Assembly (NCBI RefSeq): GCF_003931565.1
Contig: NZ_RRYI01000001.1
Coordinates: 620,001-684,000 of the forward strand
DNA: 64,000 nt
Source of the DNA: Caulobacter sp. 602-1
GTDB lineage: Bacteria; Pseudomonadota; Alphaproteobacteria; Caulobacterales; Caulobacteraceae
Direction of reading: 5' to 3'
In this document: piece by piece, positions 17,500 to 26,357 of the stretch
How positions within the stretch are numbered: position 1 is the first letter of the stretch
Layout: every line of letters starts with the position of its first letter
Program-made: the position numbers and the translations under genes
The notes under the pieces: generated by a model
What the model saw: the letters and a program-made list of their open reading frames with translations, nothing else
Told to the model about the DNA's origin: nothing
Database searches by the model: none

Positions 17500-17518
17500 G
17501 ACTTATCGTTGTTCAGGA
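17500..17518. promoter_or_regulatory. Putative TetR operator, copy B
   Basis: Same 19-mer as 15666-15684. Here the flanks extend the dyad to CCTGA-N11-TCAGG (17497-17517). It lies about 12 bases upstream of the monooxygenase ATG, where a bound repressor would block transcription or initiation. Confidence 0.6.
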
Positions 17519-17562
17519 GTGTACCGGCGTTACGCGGAGCGGCAAGCAGCCGTTGCGGAAGC

Positions 17563-17889
17563 CTAACGACCGAAGCGGGCCGGCGCATAGGTGGCCGTGC
17601 AGGCGGCGTTGCATTGGGCCCAGCGTCCGCCACACCCGTCATCGTCGCCGCCCGCCTGGCAGAAGTAGAGCGTCTTGGAGCAGGTCGTCTTGCACTGCTG
17701 GGTGTCGCCGGCGGGCCGGCCCGAGGCCAGGGGGATCGGGGCGGGCAGGATGAAGCTGGGCGCGTCGACCGGCGCGGCGAGGACGGCTACCGGTTTCTTG
17801 GGCTTCGGCGCGGCCGGAACCGTCGCTTGGCCGGCCAGGGCCGGGCCGGCGATGGCGAGGGTCAGCAAGACGAGCAGGCGGCGGCGCAT
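17563..17889 (-). CDS. Small secreted cysteine-rich protein
   Basis: 108 residues with a Sec signal peptide (MRRRLLVLLTLAIAGPALAG, cleavage near ALA-GQ), a Pro/Ala-rich linker (about 22-60) and a C-terminal module with six cysteines (CKTTC, YFC, DGC, AQCNAAC) that could form three disulfides. No family recognised. It is probably periplasmic or exported. A CtrA-like box (17912-17927) sits about 25 bases upstream. Confidence 0.7.
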   Translation of the reverse strand: MRRRLLVLLTLAIAGPALAGQATVPAAPKPKKPVAVLAAPVDAPSFILPAPIPLASGRPAGDTQQCKTTCSKTLYFCQAGGDDDGCGGRWAQCNAACTATYAPARFGR

Positions 17890-17911
17890 GAAGCGACCCT
17901 AACGCGCTGGG

Positions 17912-17927
17912 GTAAAGGCCCGATTAA
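17912..17927 (-). promoter_or_regulatory. CtrA-like box upstream of the Cys-rich protein gene
   Basis: Minus strand TTAA-TCGGGCC-TTTAC fits the Caulobacter CtrA consensus TTAA-N7-TTAAC with one mismatch and correct spacing. It would tie the gene to the cell cycle. The motif is short, so chance is possible. Confidence 0.4.
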
Positions 17928-17997
17928 CCATGTTTCCAGGGCTCGGACCGTCTTCGACGAGGCCCTCTCGCGGTTAAGCGAGCCGCCCGCCAAGGCC

Positions 17998-19224
17998 CTA
18001 TGCGTTGTCCCGCGCCGGCTTGGCCGGATGGCCGCTCAAGAGGATGGGCAGGCACAGCAGGCCGATCGCCGCGCCGGCCGTCCACACCAGGCCTGGAAAC
18101 CAGCCGCGGCTGGCGAAATAGACCTGGGCGATGACCACCGGACCGATCACCGAGGCCAGGCTCGCCAGACTCGCCAGCACGCCTTGCAGGCGGCCCTGCT
18201 GGTCCTCGCCGACCTGGGCCGACAGCAGCGACTGGATCGCCGCGTGGCCTATGCCGCCCAGGCAGAAGAACGGCAGCAGCGCGAACGCCATCCAGCCCTT
18301 GGACGCCAGGCCGATGGCGACATAGGCGAAGGCGTCGCAGACGATGGCGATGGCCAGGGTCTTGCGCTCGCCGAATCGCCCGGCCACCGGACCGGCCACG
18401 AAGGCCTGGGCCAGGGCGGTGAAGACGCCGAAGCCCGCCAGCGAGAAGCCGACCGTCCACGGATCCCAGGCGAACTTGTCCTCGCCGTACAGCACCCAGA
18501 TCGTGCCGCCGACCTCGCCGACGATCGCCAGCAGGACAAAGGCGGCCATCAGCGGCAGCAGGGCGGGGAAGGCGGTCGCCCAGCGCAGCGAGCCGAACGG
18601 GTTGAAGGCCGCGCGGTCGAACGGCCTGGCCCGGCTCTCGGCCAGGGTCTTGTGCGACTCCGGCAGGATGAAGACGGCCATCAGGAAGTTGACGCCGTTC
18701 AGCGCGGCCGCCGCCAGGAACGGTGCGCGCGTCCAGACCTCGCCCAGGAACCCGCCGATCACCGGGCCCAGGATGAAGCCGACCCCGAACATGGCGCTGA
18801 ACAGGCCAAAGCGGCGGGTGCGCTGCGCCTCGGGCGTGATGTCGGCTATATAGGCCTGGGCCACGGCCATGTTGGCCCCGGTGATCCCGGCGATGGCGCG
18901 GCCGACGAAGAGCCAGGCCAGCGAGGGCGCGAAGGCCATGAACACATAGTCGATCGCCGCGCCCGCCAGAGAGACCAGCAGCACCGGCCGCCGGCCCAGC
19001 TTGTCGCTGAGCGCTCCCAGCACCGGGGCGCAAAGGAACTGCATCAGGGCGTAGAGGCCCAGGAACGCCCCGAACCGCCAGCCGAGATCCCCGGTATGGC
19101 CGACCTCGCGCAGCAGGCTGGGGATGATCGGCATGACCAGGCCGATACCGACGGCGTCCAGCATCACGGTGGCCAAGATGAGAGGAAAGGCGAGCTTGGC
19201 GCGGCGCTGAAGATGATCGGGCAT
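17998..19224 (-). CDS. Tet(A)-type MFS drug:H+ antiporter
   Basis: 408 residues from ATG 19224; an ATG at 19236 lies inside the operator and is less likely. Twelve-helix MFS protein with motif A GALSDKLGRRPVLL after TM2 and the TetA-like AYIADITPEAQRTRRFGLFS. The divergent partner is a TetR with a conserved tetracycline pocket and two tetO-like sites lie between, so this is probably a chromosomal relative of the TetA tetracycline exporters. The actual substrate is not shown by sequence. Confidence 0.85.
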   Translation of the reverse strand: MPDHLQRRAKLAFPLILATVMLDAVGIGLVMPIIPSLLREVGHTGDLGWRFGAFLGLYALMQFLCAPVLGALSDKLGRRPVLLVSLAGAAIDYVFMAFAPSLAWLFVGRAIAGITGANMAVAQAYIADITPEAQRTRRFGLFSAMFGVGFILGPVIGGFLGEVWTRAPFLAAAALNGVNFLMAVFILPESHKTLAESRARPFDRAAFNPFGSLRWATAFPALLPLMAAFVLLAIVGEVGGTIWVLYGEDKFAWDPWTVGFSLAGFGVFTALAQAFVAGPVAGRFGERKTLAIAIVCDAFAYVAIGLASKGWMAFALLPFFCLGGIGHAAIQSLLSAQVGEDQQGRLQGVLASLASLASVIGPVVIAQVYFASRGWFPGLVWTAGAAIGLLCLPILLSGHPAKPARDNA

Positions 19225-19228
19225 AAAA

Positions 19229-19262
19229 TTTATCATCGATAAAGTTCCTTATCGAGGATAAA
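19229..19262. promoter_or_regulatory. Tandem tetO-like operators
   Basis: TTTATC-ATC-GATAAA (19229-19243) and CTTATC-GAG-GATAAA (19248-19262) are two palindromes with the TATC-N3-GATA core of Tn10 tetO, centres 19 bases apart. They lie between the divergent MFS and TetR genes and cover the likely promoters. A GATAAA on the minus strand four bases before ATG 19224 suggests a leaderless MFS transcript. Confidence 0.82.
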
Positions 19263-19306
19263 GTCCGGATCGGCCGCGAGGTCAAGATGATTCAGATAGG
19301 AAGCCC

Positions 19307-19930
19307 ATGAAGGTCGATCGCCGACGTATCCTGGAGACGGCGCTGGAGGTGCTGAACGAGGTCGGGGTCGACGCCCTGTCCACGCGCGCCATCGCCGAGC
19401 GCCTGGGCGTGCGCCAGCCGGCCCTCTACTGGCACTTCAAGAGCAAGCGCGACCTGCTGGGCGCCATGAACGGCGAGATCCTGGCGCGGGCGCACGAGGC
19501 GCGCGTGCCCCGGCCAGGCGAGACCTGGCAGGATTTCGTACGCCGCAACGGCAGGAGCTTCCGCGCGGCGCTATTGAGCTACCGCGACGGCGCGCGGGTC
19601 CACGCCGGCACCGAGGCCGATCCGGGCGACCTGACGAATGTCGAGGTGCAGGCCGCCTTTCTGGTCGCCGCCGGCTTCACGCCCGGCCAGGCCATGCAGC
19701 TGTTCATCGCCGTCAGCCGGTATGTGGTGGGCTGCGTGCTGGAGGAGCAGGCCACACCCGTTGACGGCTCTATCGAGCAGGGCCAGCTGGACGAGGCCGC
19801 CAAGGCCTATCCGGTGCTGTCCGAGGCCATCGCCTATTACCGCGCGAGCGGCCACGCCGGGCTGTTCGAGCGCGGGCTTGAGCTGATGGTGAAGGGCGCG
19901 GAGGCGGAGCTGGCTACCGCGATGGGCTGA
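19307..19930 (+). CDS. tetR: Tet(R)-type repressor with intact tetracycline pocket
   Basis: 207 residues. Beyond the helix-turn-helix (AIAERLGVRQPALYWHFKSK) the core aligns with Tn10 TetR with a constant offset of one: His63, Asn81, Phe85, His99, Thr102, Gln115 and Glu146 match TetR His64, Asn82, Phe86, His100, Thr103, Gln116 and Glu147, which bind Mg-tetracycline. Arg104-Pro105 of the effector loop are Glu-Ala here. It probably represses the divergent MFS gene and itself. The 3' end overlaps the convergent lipoprotein gene by 17 bases. Confidence 0.85.
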   Translation: MKVDRRRILETALEVLNEVGVDALSTRAIAERLGVRQPALYWHFKSKRDLLGAMNGEILARAHEARVPRPGETWQDFVRRNGRSFRAALLSYRDGARVHAGTEADPGDLTNVEVQAAFLVAAGFTPGQAMQLFIAVSRYVVGCVLEEQATPVDGSIEQGQLDEAAKAYPVLSEAIAYYRASGHAGLFERGLELMVKGAEAELATAMG

Positions 19931-21242
19931 CCCGCCACACCGCGTTGCCGACATCGTCGGCGACCAGCAGCGCACCGGAGGCGTCCACCGTCACGCCGAC
20001 CGGCCGGCCCTGCGCCTTGCCATTGGCGTCCAGGAAGCCGGTCAGGAAGTCCTCGACCGGCCCCGCCGGCTTGCCGTCGACGAACGGCACAAAGATCACC
20101 TTGTAGCCAGCCTGGGGATTGCGGTTCCACGAGCCGTGCTGGCCCACGAACGTCCCGCCCCAATAGTGGGCCGGGAAGCTCTTGCCGGTGTAGAAGGTCA
20201 GGCCCAGCGAGGCCGTGTGGGCGCCCAGGGCGTAGTCGGGGACGGTGGCGCGTTCGACCAGGTCGGGGCGGCGGTCCTTGTCCTTGACCCGCTTGTCGAC
20301 GTGGCGGCCGAAGTAGCTGTAGGGCCAGCCGTAGAAGCCGCCCTCGCGGACCGAGGTCATGTAGTCTGGGACCAGGTCGTTGCCCAGCTCGTCGCGCTCG
20401 TTGACCGCGGTCCACAGCTCGCCATTGGCCGGGTTCCAGGACAGGCCGTTGGGATTGCGCAGGCCCGAGGCGAAGACGCGCTTTTCGCCTGTGGCTGGAT
20501 CGACCTGCAGGATGGCGGCGCGGTCGGTCTCGTTCTCGATGCCGTTCTCGCCGACATTGCTGTTCGAACCAACCGTCGCGTACAGCAGCTTGCCGTCCGG
20601 GCTGGCGATGATGTTCTTGGTCCAGTGGTGGTTGATCGGCCCGCCCGGCAGGTCGGCGACCTTGCGCGGCGCGGCGGTGATCCGGGTGACCCCGGCGGCG
20701 TAGGGAAAGGCGACGATGGCGTCGGCATTGGCCACGTAAAGGGTGTCGCCGACCAGGGCCATGCCGAACGGCGAATAGAGATTGGTCAGGAACGGGACCT
20801 TCATCTCGGCCACGCCGTCGTGGTCGGCGTCGCGCAGCAGGGTGATGCGGTTGGCGCTGGGAACGCCAGCCCCGGCTTTCTTCATCAGCATCTTCTCGAA
20901 GAAGCCCTTCAGGCCGTGCGGCGGCTCCTTCTTGGGCGGAGCGTTGCTCTCGGCCACCAGCACGTCGCCATTGGGCAGGACGAGCAGCCAGCGCGGATGG
21001 TCCAGGCCTTGGGCGAACGGCTGGACGCGGAAGCCGGCCGGGGCGCGAGGCGTGACGCCCGCCGGCCAGCCGACGACGTCCGAGACCTTGACGGTCGGGA
21101 TCAGGCTCTTGCTGGGCTTGGGCAGTTGGGGGTTAGGGCCATAGCCGATCGCGCTGTTCTGCTGGCCATTGCTCTGACCGCAGGCGGCGAGGGCGCTCAA
21201 GGCCGCGCCGACGATCAAGATTTCGCGAAACCGACGCCGCAT
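19914..21242 (-). CDS. Sorbosone-dehydrogenase-like beta-propeller lipoprotein
   Basis: 442 residues with a lipoprotein signal (LSALAACGQS, Cys near residue 22). The body has propeller motifs of PQQ-type glucose/sorbosone dehydrogenases: FASGLRNPNGLSWNP, NERDELGNDLVPDYM and GSWNRNPQAGYKV. Such periplasmic enzymes oxidise sugars or aldehydes. PQQ binding is uncertain from sequence alone. Convergent with the tetR-like gene; divergent from a GDSL esterase. Confidence 0.82.
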   Translation of the reverse strand: MRRRFREILIVGAALSALAACGQSNGQQNSAIGYGPNPQLPKPSKSLIPTVKVSDVVGWPAGVTPRAPAGFRVQPFAQGLDHPRWLLVLPNGDVLVAESNAPPKKEPPHGLKGFFEKMLMKKAGAGVPSANRITLLRDADHDGVAEMKVPFLTNLYSPFGMALVGDTLYVANADAIVAFPYAAGVTRITAAPRKVADLPGGPINHHWTKNIIASPDGKLLYATVGSNSNVGENGIENETDRAAILQVDPATGEKRVFASGLRNPNGLSWNPANGELWTAVNERDELGNDLVPDYMTSVREGGFYGWPYSYFGRHVDKRVKDKDRRPDLVERATVPDYALGAHTASLGLTFYTGKSFPAHYWGGTFVGQHGSWNRNPQAGYKVIFVPFVDGKPAGPVEDFLTGFLDANGKAQGRPVGVTVDASGALLVADDVGNAVWRVSPSR

Positions 21243-21317
21243 TGAACGTTTTCCTCTTCAGCCTGCGTTCAACGCGCAGGGTCTTTGATCTGTTCTGGCT
21301 ATTGATACGGTTCGACG

Positions 21318-21989
21318 ATGGTGAAGTTCCAGTCTCCCGCTTTTGACCGCCGGCTGTTGCTGGCCGGGCTCGCGGCGCTCGTGACGCCGGGCGCCGCCGT
21401 GGCGGCTACGCGGAGCAAGCCGCCGCCGGCGCCCGCGCCGCCCCTGCCGGTGGTGACGGTGCTCGGCGACTCGATCACGGCGGGCCTTGGTCTGGCGCAG
21501 GACCTCTCCATGCCCGCGCGGCTGCAGGCGGCGCTGGAGCGGATGGGCGCGCCGTCGCGGGTGCGGAACCTGGGCGTGCTGGGCGACACCAGCGCCAACG
21601 GCCTGGCCCGTGTCGATCGCGTGCCCGCCGAAAGCGTGGTCTGCGTGGTGGCGCTGGGCGGCAACGACCTGCTGCAGGGCGTCGCCCCGACCATGACCAA
21701 GGCCAACCTGCGGGCCATCGTCCAGCACCTGAAGTCGAGGAACATCCGCGTGGTGCTGGCCGGTGTCCGCGCGCCCGGCTTGCTGGGCGTGGACTACGCC
21801 CGTCGCTTCACCCAGCTCTATCCGGACCTGGCCCGCGAGCAGGGCGTGTTCTACGCGCCGGACTTCCTGACGGGAGTGATCGGCGTGTCGCGCTACATGC
21901 AGCGCGACGGGATCCATCCGAACGCGGACGGGGCGAGGATCATCGCCGACCGCCTGGCGCCGGTGGTGGCGCAGGCGCTGAGGGCTTAG
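21318..21989 (+). CDS. GDSL-type arylesterase/lysophospholipase (TesA-like)
   Basis: 223 residues. The N-terminus FDRRLLLAGLAALVTPGAAVAA is a twin-arginine-like or Sec signal. Block I is VLGDSITAGLGL (Ser), block III ALGGNDLLQG, and block V RDGIHPNADG (Asp and His), the full SGNH set. It is a periplasmic esterase on lysolipids or aryl esters. A hairpin with GCTCCCCC/GGGGGAGC follows the stop. Confidence 0.92.
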   Translation: MVKFQSPAFDRRLLLAGLAALVTPGAAVAATRSKPPPAPAPPLPVVTVLGDSITAGLGLAQDLSMPARLQAALERMGAPSRVRNLGVLGDTSANGLARVDRVPAESVVCVVALGGNDLLQGVAPTMTKANLRAIVQHLKSRNIRVVLAGVRAPGLLGVDYARRFTQLYPDLAREQGVFYAPDFLTGVIGVSRYMQRDGIHPNADGARIIADRLAPVVAQALRA

Positions 21990-21995
21990 GGCTGT

Positions 21996-22020
21996 TGCTC
22001 CCCCACGACGCGGGGGAGCA
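21996..22020. terminator. Hairpin between convergent esterase and RND genes
   Basis: TGCTCCCCC (21996-22004) and GGGGGAGCA (22012-22020) with a seven-base loop. The same GCTCCCCC-loop-GGGGGAGC element recurs after the GH3 gene (37373-37407). There is no U run. It lies between two convergent stop codons, so it can serve both. Confidence 0.6.
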
Positions 22021-22023
22021 TTG

Positions 22024-25000
22024 CTACTCCGCGATCGGCTTCTTCGCCGCCACGTGGTGGTGGCCGCCGAAGACGCGGCGCATCAGGCGGCTCGAGCGGA
22101 CGGTCAGGCCGTCCATCAGGATGAACACCACCGGGATGTAGAGCAGCGAGAGCAGGGTCGAGGTGATCAGGCCGCCGATGACCGCGATGGCCATCGGAGC
22201 GCGGAACTCGACCTCGGCGCCCAGGCCGATGGCGGTGGGCAGCATGCCCGCGCCCATGGCCACGGTGGTCATCAGGATCGGCCGGGCCCGCTTGTGCGCG
22301 GCGTCGATGATCGCCGTGCGCTTGTCCATGCCATGTTCCTTCATGGCCATGATCGCGTACTCGACCAGCAGGATCGAGTTCTTGGCCGCGATGCCCATCA
22401 GCATCAGGATCCCGATCAGGGTCGAGATCGAGAAGCTGGAGTGGGCCAGCACCAGCAGGCCGAAGGCGCCGCCGATGGCCAGGGGCAGGGCCACCATGAT
22501 GGTGATCGGGTGGGCGAAGCTGCGGAACAGCAGCACCAGCACGACGTACATCAGCAGGATGCCGGTGATCAGCGCGCCCAGGAAGCCGGTGACCATCTCC
22601 TGGATGAACTCGGCGTCGCCGGCGGCCACTTCCTTGACGCCGTTCGGCAGGTTCTTGACCGACGGCAAGGCGTGGACGCGCTTGGCGGCCTCGCCGATGA
22701 CGATGCCGTCCAGCTCGGCGGTGATGGTGGCCACGCGGGCGCGGTCGCGACGGTCGACCTGCGAGGGGCCGGCGCCGAAGCGCACGTCGGCCACCGCGTT
22801 CAGCGGCACGGGACCATTGGCCGAGGGGACCTGCAAAGTCTGCAGGACGGCGATGTCCTCGCGCGCGGTCTCGCTGAGGCGCAGGCGGATCGGCACCTGG
22901 CGGTCGCCCAGATTGTACTTGGGCAGGTTCTGCTCGACGTCGCCGATGGTGGCGACGCGCACGGCCTGGGAGATCGCTCCGGCCGAGACGCCGGCGCGGG
23001 CCGCCTGATCGGGCTTGGGCGTGACGACGATCTCGGGACGCGCGATCGAGGCGGTGTTGACCACGTGGGCCAGGCCGGGGACGCCGCGCATCTCGGCCTC
23101 GACCTTGCGAGCCGCGGCCTCAAGGGCAGGACCGTTGTCGCTGACCAGGCTGAGCGTGTAGCTGCCGCCGTTCGACGGGCCGCCGCCATTGTTGCTGCCC
23201 GAGCCGATCCGCGCGCCGGGGATGGCGGCGAACTGGTCGACCATCTGGCGGCTGAACACCTTCTGGCTGATGCGTTCCTTCTTGTCGGTCAGGTCGGCGG
23301 TCAAGTCGGCCTTGTTGACGGCGCTGTTGCTGCCGATCGCGGCGTAGACGCTGACCACTTCCTTGCGAGCCAGCAGTTCGCGGGTCACGCGCTGCACGAT
23401 GGCGTCGGTCTCGTCCAGCGTGGCGCCGGGCGGCAGCTCGACCGAGAACTCAGCGCGCCCGCGATCGACCTGGGGCTGGAACTCGAACGGCAGGCGGGTG
23501 GCCAGGAAGATCGAGAAGGCGAACATCGGGATGCCCATCAAGAGCACCTTCCAACGATTGCGCAGACCCCAGTTCAGGCTCTTCAGGTACGGACCCATCC
23601 ACGGCGGATCCTTGTCCTCGTGGTTGTGGTCGGCCTTCAGCATGTAGGCGCCCATCAGCGGCGTCAGCAGGCGGGCGACCACCAGCGAGAACAGCACCGA
23701 GATGCAGGCCGCCAGGGCGAAGGCCTTGAAGAACTGGCCGATGATGCCGGGCATGAAGCCCACCGGCGCGAACACCGCCACGATGGTGAAGGTGGTGGCC
23801 ACGACGGCCAGGCCGATTTCGTCGGCCGCCTCCATGGCCGCCGCGTAGGGGCTCTTGCCGCCGCGCATGTGGCGGACGATGTTCTCGATCTCGACGATGG
23901 CGTCGTCGACCAGGATGCCGACGGTCAGCGACAGGGCCAGCAGGGTGATGCCGTTCAGCGACTGGTTCAGCGGCGCCAGGACGGCGAAGGTCGGGAACAG
24001 CGACATCGGGATGGCCACCGCCGCCAGCAGCGTGGCGCGCCAGTCGCGCAGGAACAGCAGCACGACCAGCACGGCCAGGATGGCGCCGACGATCAGGGCT
24101 TCCATCGAGGCGACATAGCTCTCCTCGATGTACTTCACGTTCGAGGTGATCTCCTCGATCTGGATCTCGGGATGATCCTGGTCGAGCTTCTCGACGGCCT
24201 TGCGGATTTTCTCGGCGGTCTGCACCTCCGACGCGCCGCGACCGCGAACCATGTTGAAGGTCACGACCTCCTGGCCGTCATAGCGGGCGCGCGAGCGGGG
24301 TTCGGCCCAGTGGTCGGTGACCTGGCCGAGGTCGGCCAGGCGCACGGTGCCGCCGCTCGCGACCGGCACGCGGGTCTCGCGCAGCTGCTCGACCGAGCCG
24401 GCCGCGCCCAGGGTGCGGATGGCGCGCTCGGCGCCCGAGATGGTCACGCGGCCGCCGGGCAGGTCGGCGTTCGAGGACACCAGGGCCTGGCTGACGGCGG
24501 CGGCGGTGACGCCGCGCGCGGCCAGGCGGTCGGGATCAAGGGCGATCTCGATCTCGCGGCTGACGCCGCCCTGGCGGTTGACCTCGCGCACCCCCTTGAT
24601 GGCCAGCAGGGCGCGGCTGACGTCGTTGTCGACGAACCAACTGCGTTGCTCGGGCGTCAGGGTCGGGGCCTTGACGACATAGGTGATCAGGCCGCCGCCG
24701 GAGACGTCGACCCGGGTGACGGTCGGCTCCTGCATGTCCTGGGGCAGCGAGCCGCGCAGGTTGGACATGGCGTTTCGCACGTCGTTGGTGACACGCTCGT
24801 GGTCCACGCCCAGCTCGAACTCGATGAAGGTGGTCGAGGCGCCGTCGACGACGGTGGAGTTGATGTGACGCACCTGGCCAAGGCCCGCGATCGAGTCCTC
24901 GATCAGGCGGGTGACCTGGGTTTCCAGTTCCTGCGGCGCGGCGCCGGGGCGCACGGCCGTGACGACGACGAACGGCAGGTCGACGTCCGGGTTGTTGTTG

Positions 25001-25104
25001 ATCCGCATGCTCTTGAAGCCGGCGATGCCGGCGAAGCAGAGCAGGGCGAACAGCATGATGACGGGGATCGGGTTCTTGATCGCCCAGGACGAGATGTTGC
25101 GCAT
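22024..25104 (-). CDS. RND efflux transporter, inner-membrane pump
   Basis: 1026 residues, 12-helix RND protein of the AcrB/HAE1 type. TM4 has the proton-relay Asp pair in [16 protein letters not shown]. PxxN-like segments and two large periplasmic loops are present. It works with the adaptor gene 13 bases upstream; no outer-membrane factor is encoded here, so it must borrow one. It is shorter than the second pump in this window (49968-53135) and clearly a different subgroup. Confidence 0.92.
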   Translation of the reverse strand: MRNISSWAIKNPIPVIMLFALLCFAGIAGFKSMRINNNPDVDLPFVVVTAVRPGAAPQELETQVTRLIEDSIAGLGQVRHINSTVVDGASTTFIEFELGVDHERVTNDVRNAMSNLRGSLPQDMQEPTVTRVDVSGGGLITYVVKAPTLTPEQRSWFVDNDVSRALLAIKGVREVNRQGGVSREIEIALDPDRLAARGVTAAAVSQALVSSNADLPGGRVTISGAERAIRTLGAAGSVEQLRETRVPVASGGTVRLADLGQVTDHWAEPRSRARYDGQEVVTFNMVRGRGASEVQTAEKIRKAVEKLDQDHPEIQIEEITSNVKYIEESYVASMEALIVGAILAVLVVLLFLRDWRATLLAAVAIPMSLFPTFAVLAPLNQSLNGITLLALSLTVGILVDDAIVEIENIVRHMRGGKSPYAAAMEAADEIGLAVVATTFTIVAVFAPVGFMPGIIGQFFKAFALAACISVLFSLVVARLLTPLMGAYMLKADHNHEDKDPPWMGPYLKSLNWGLRNRWKVLLMGIPMFAFSIFLATRLPFEFQPQVDRGRAEFSVELPPGATLDETDAIVQRVTRELLARKEVVSVYAAIGSNSAVNKADLTADLTDKKERISQKVFSRQMVDQFAAIPGARIGSGSNNGGGPSNGGSYTLSLVSDNGPALEAAARKVEAEMRGVPGLAHVVNTASIARPEIVVTPKPDQAARAGVSAGAISQAVRVATIGDVEQNLPKYNLGDRQVPIRLRLSETAREDIAVLQTLQVPSANGPVPLNAVADVRFGAGPSQVDRRDRARVATITAELDGIVIGEAAKRVHALPSVKNLPNGVKEVAAGDAEFIQEMVTGFLGALITGILLMYVVLVLLFRSFAHPITIMVALPLAIGGAFGLLVLAHSSFSISTLIGILMLMGIAAKNSILLVEYAIMAMKEHGMDKRTAIIDAAHKRARPILMTTVAMGAGMLPTAIGLGAEVEFRAPMAIAVIGGLITSTLLSLLYIPVVFILMDGLTVRSSRLMRRVFGGHHHVAAKKPIAE

Positions 25105-25117
25105 CGGTCTGTCGTCC

Positions 25118-26239
25118 TCAGCGCGCGGTCTTGGGGGCGGCGCCGACGCGGACGAGATCGCCCTCGCCCAAGAAGCCGGCGCCGTCGACCACGACCTGCT
25201 CGCCGGCGTTCAGACCGGTGGCGGCGACGCGGTCGCCGGTGTTGGCCACGATGGCGATGCGGCGGAAGTGGACCTTCTTGGCCGCGTCGACCACGAACAC
25301 GCCGGGGCGGTTCTCGCGGTACAGCACCGAGGCCGACGGCACGATCAGGGCCGGCTGGTCGCCGGCGTCGATGGTGGCGCGGGCGAACATGCCCGGACGG
25401 AAGCCGCCCATAGACGACAGGGCGATGCGCGCCGTGCCGATGCGGGTGGCGGCGTTGACTTCCGAGGTGACGATGCGGACGCGGCCGCTCATCTCGCCGA
25501 CCTTCTCGGAGTAGATCCTGGCCGGCATGCCGGCCTTGACCGAGCCGAGGTCGGTCTCGGGGATGTCGGCGTCCAGCTCCAGTCGGCTGTCGCGGACGAT
25601 GCGGAAGAGTTCCGAGCCGGCGGTGACGATCTGGCCCTTGGTGACGCTGCGGCGGCTGATCAGGCCGCCGACCGGCGCGCGGATCGAGGTCTGGGCCACG
25701 CGGGCGGCGGTCTCGCCCCGCGCGGCTTCTGCGGCGGCCAGGTTCGCGGCCGAGGTGCCTTGGCGGGCGATGGCGGTGTCGAGACCCGCCTGGCTGAGAT
25801 AGCCCTTGGCCTGTAGTTCCTTGGCGCGGTTCAGGGCGGCGCTGGCCTCGGCCAGGGTGGCCCTGGCGCTGGCGACGGCGGCGTCCTGCTGGCGCAGCTG
25901 GGCGCTGATCAGCGCGCTGTTGAGCTGCACGAGAACCTGGCCGGCCTTGACGGTCTGGCCTTCCTCGGCGTTGACGGCGACGGCGGTCAGGCCGCCGGTC
26001 TCGGCGCCGACCGGCACCTCTTCCCACGGCGAGATCGTGCCCGTGGCGTTGATCTGGCGCGCGATCGGTTGGCTGACCACGGTGGCGACGCTGACGGTGG
26101 CCGAAGCGCTCGGCGCGGCCCGCGTCTTCTTCTCCGGCTTCTTCCCGCATCCGGCCAGAGCGATCGCGCTCACGCCCAGGACCAAGACCAGCGCGCTCAG
26201 CGTCGGGCGGCGCCCATTGATCCCGTTAAGCACGAACAT
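25118..26239 (-). CDS. RND efflux periplasmic adaptor (membrane fusion lipoprotein)
   Basis: 373 residues from ATG 26239, which has GGGGAA just upstream; a frame opening at 26281 would hide the signal sequence. Lipobox ALAGCGKK. Order: lipoyl half (EEGQTVKAGQVLVQL), alpha-helical hairpin (about 120-190), second lipoyl half, beta-barrel. It bridges the RND pump and an outer-membrane channel. It is first gene of the two-gene pump operon. Confidence 0.9.
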   Translation of the reverse strand: MFVLNGINGRRPTLSALVLVLGVSAIALAGCGKKPEKKTRAAPSASATVSVATVVSQPIARQINATGTISPWEEVPVGAETGGLTAVAVNAEEGQTVKAGQVLVQLNSALISAQLRQQDAAVASARATLAEASAALNRAKELQAKGYLSQAGLDTAIARQGTSAANLAAAEAARGETAARVAQTSIRAPVGGLISRRSVTKGQIVTAGSELFRIVRDSRLELDADIPETDLGSVKAGMPARIYSEKVGEMSGRVRIVTSEVNAATRIGTARIALSSMGGFRPGMFARATIDAGDQPALIVPSASVLYRENRPGVFVVDAAKKVHFRRIAIVANTGDRVAATGLNAGEQVVVDGAGFLGEGDLVRVGAAPKTAR

Positions 26240-26330
26240 TTCCCCAGCAACAATTGAGCCCGACGGCCTTCTAGCCGACAAACCTCTGGTCGCTGAGTTA
26301 ATTTGCCGTAAGACGATAAGAAGAGCGGTT

Positions 26331-26351
26331 CCTCCCTCTTGAAGAGGGAGG
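26331..26351. terminator. Hairpin after thiolase gene
   Basis: CCTCCCTCTT (26331-26340) and the complementary AAGAGGGAGG (26342-26351) form a near-complete stem with almost no loop. No U run. Probably terminates the thiolase transcript (stop at 26358). Confidence 0.45.
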
Positions 26352-26357
26352 GTTCAA

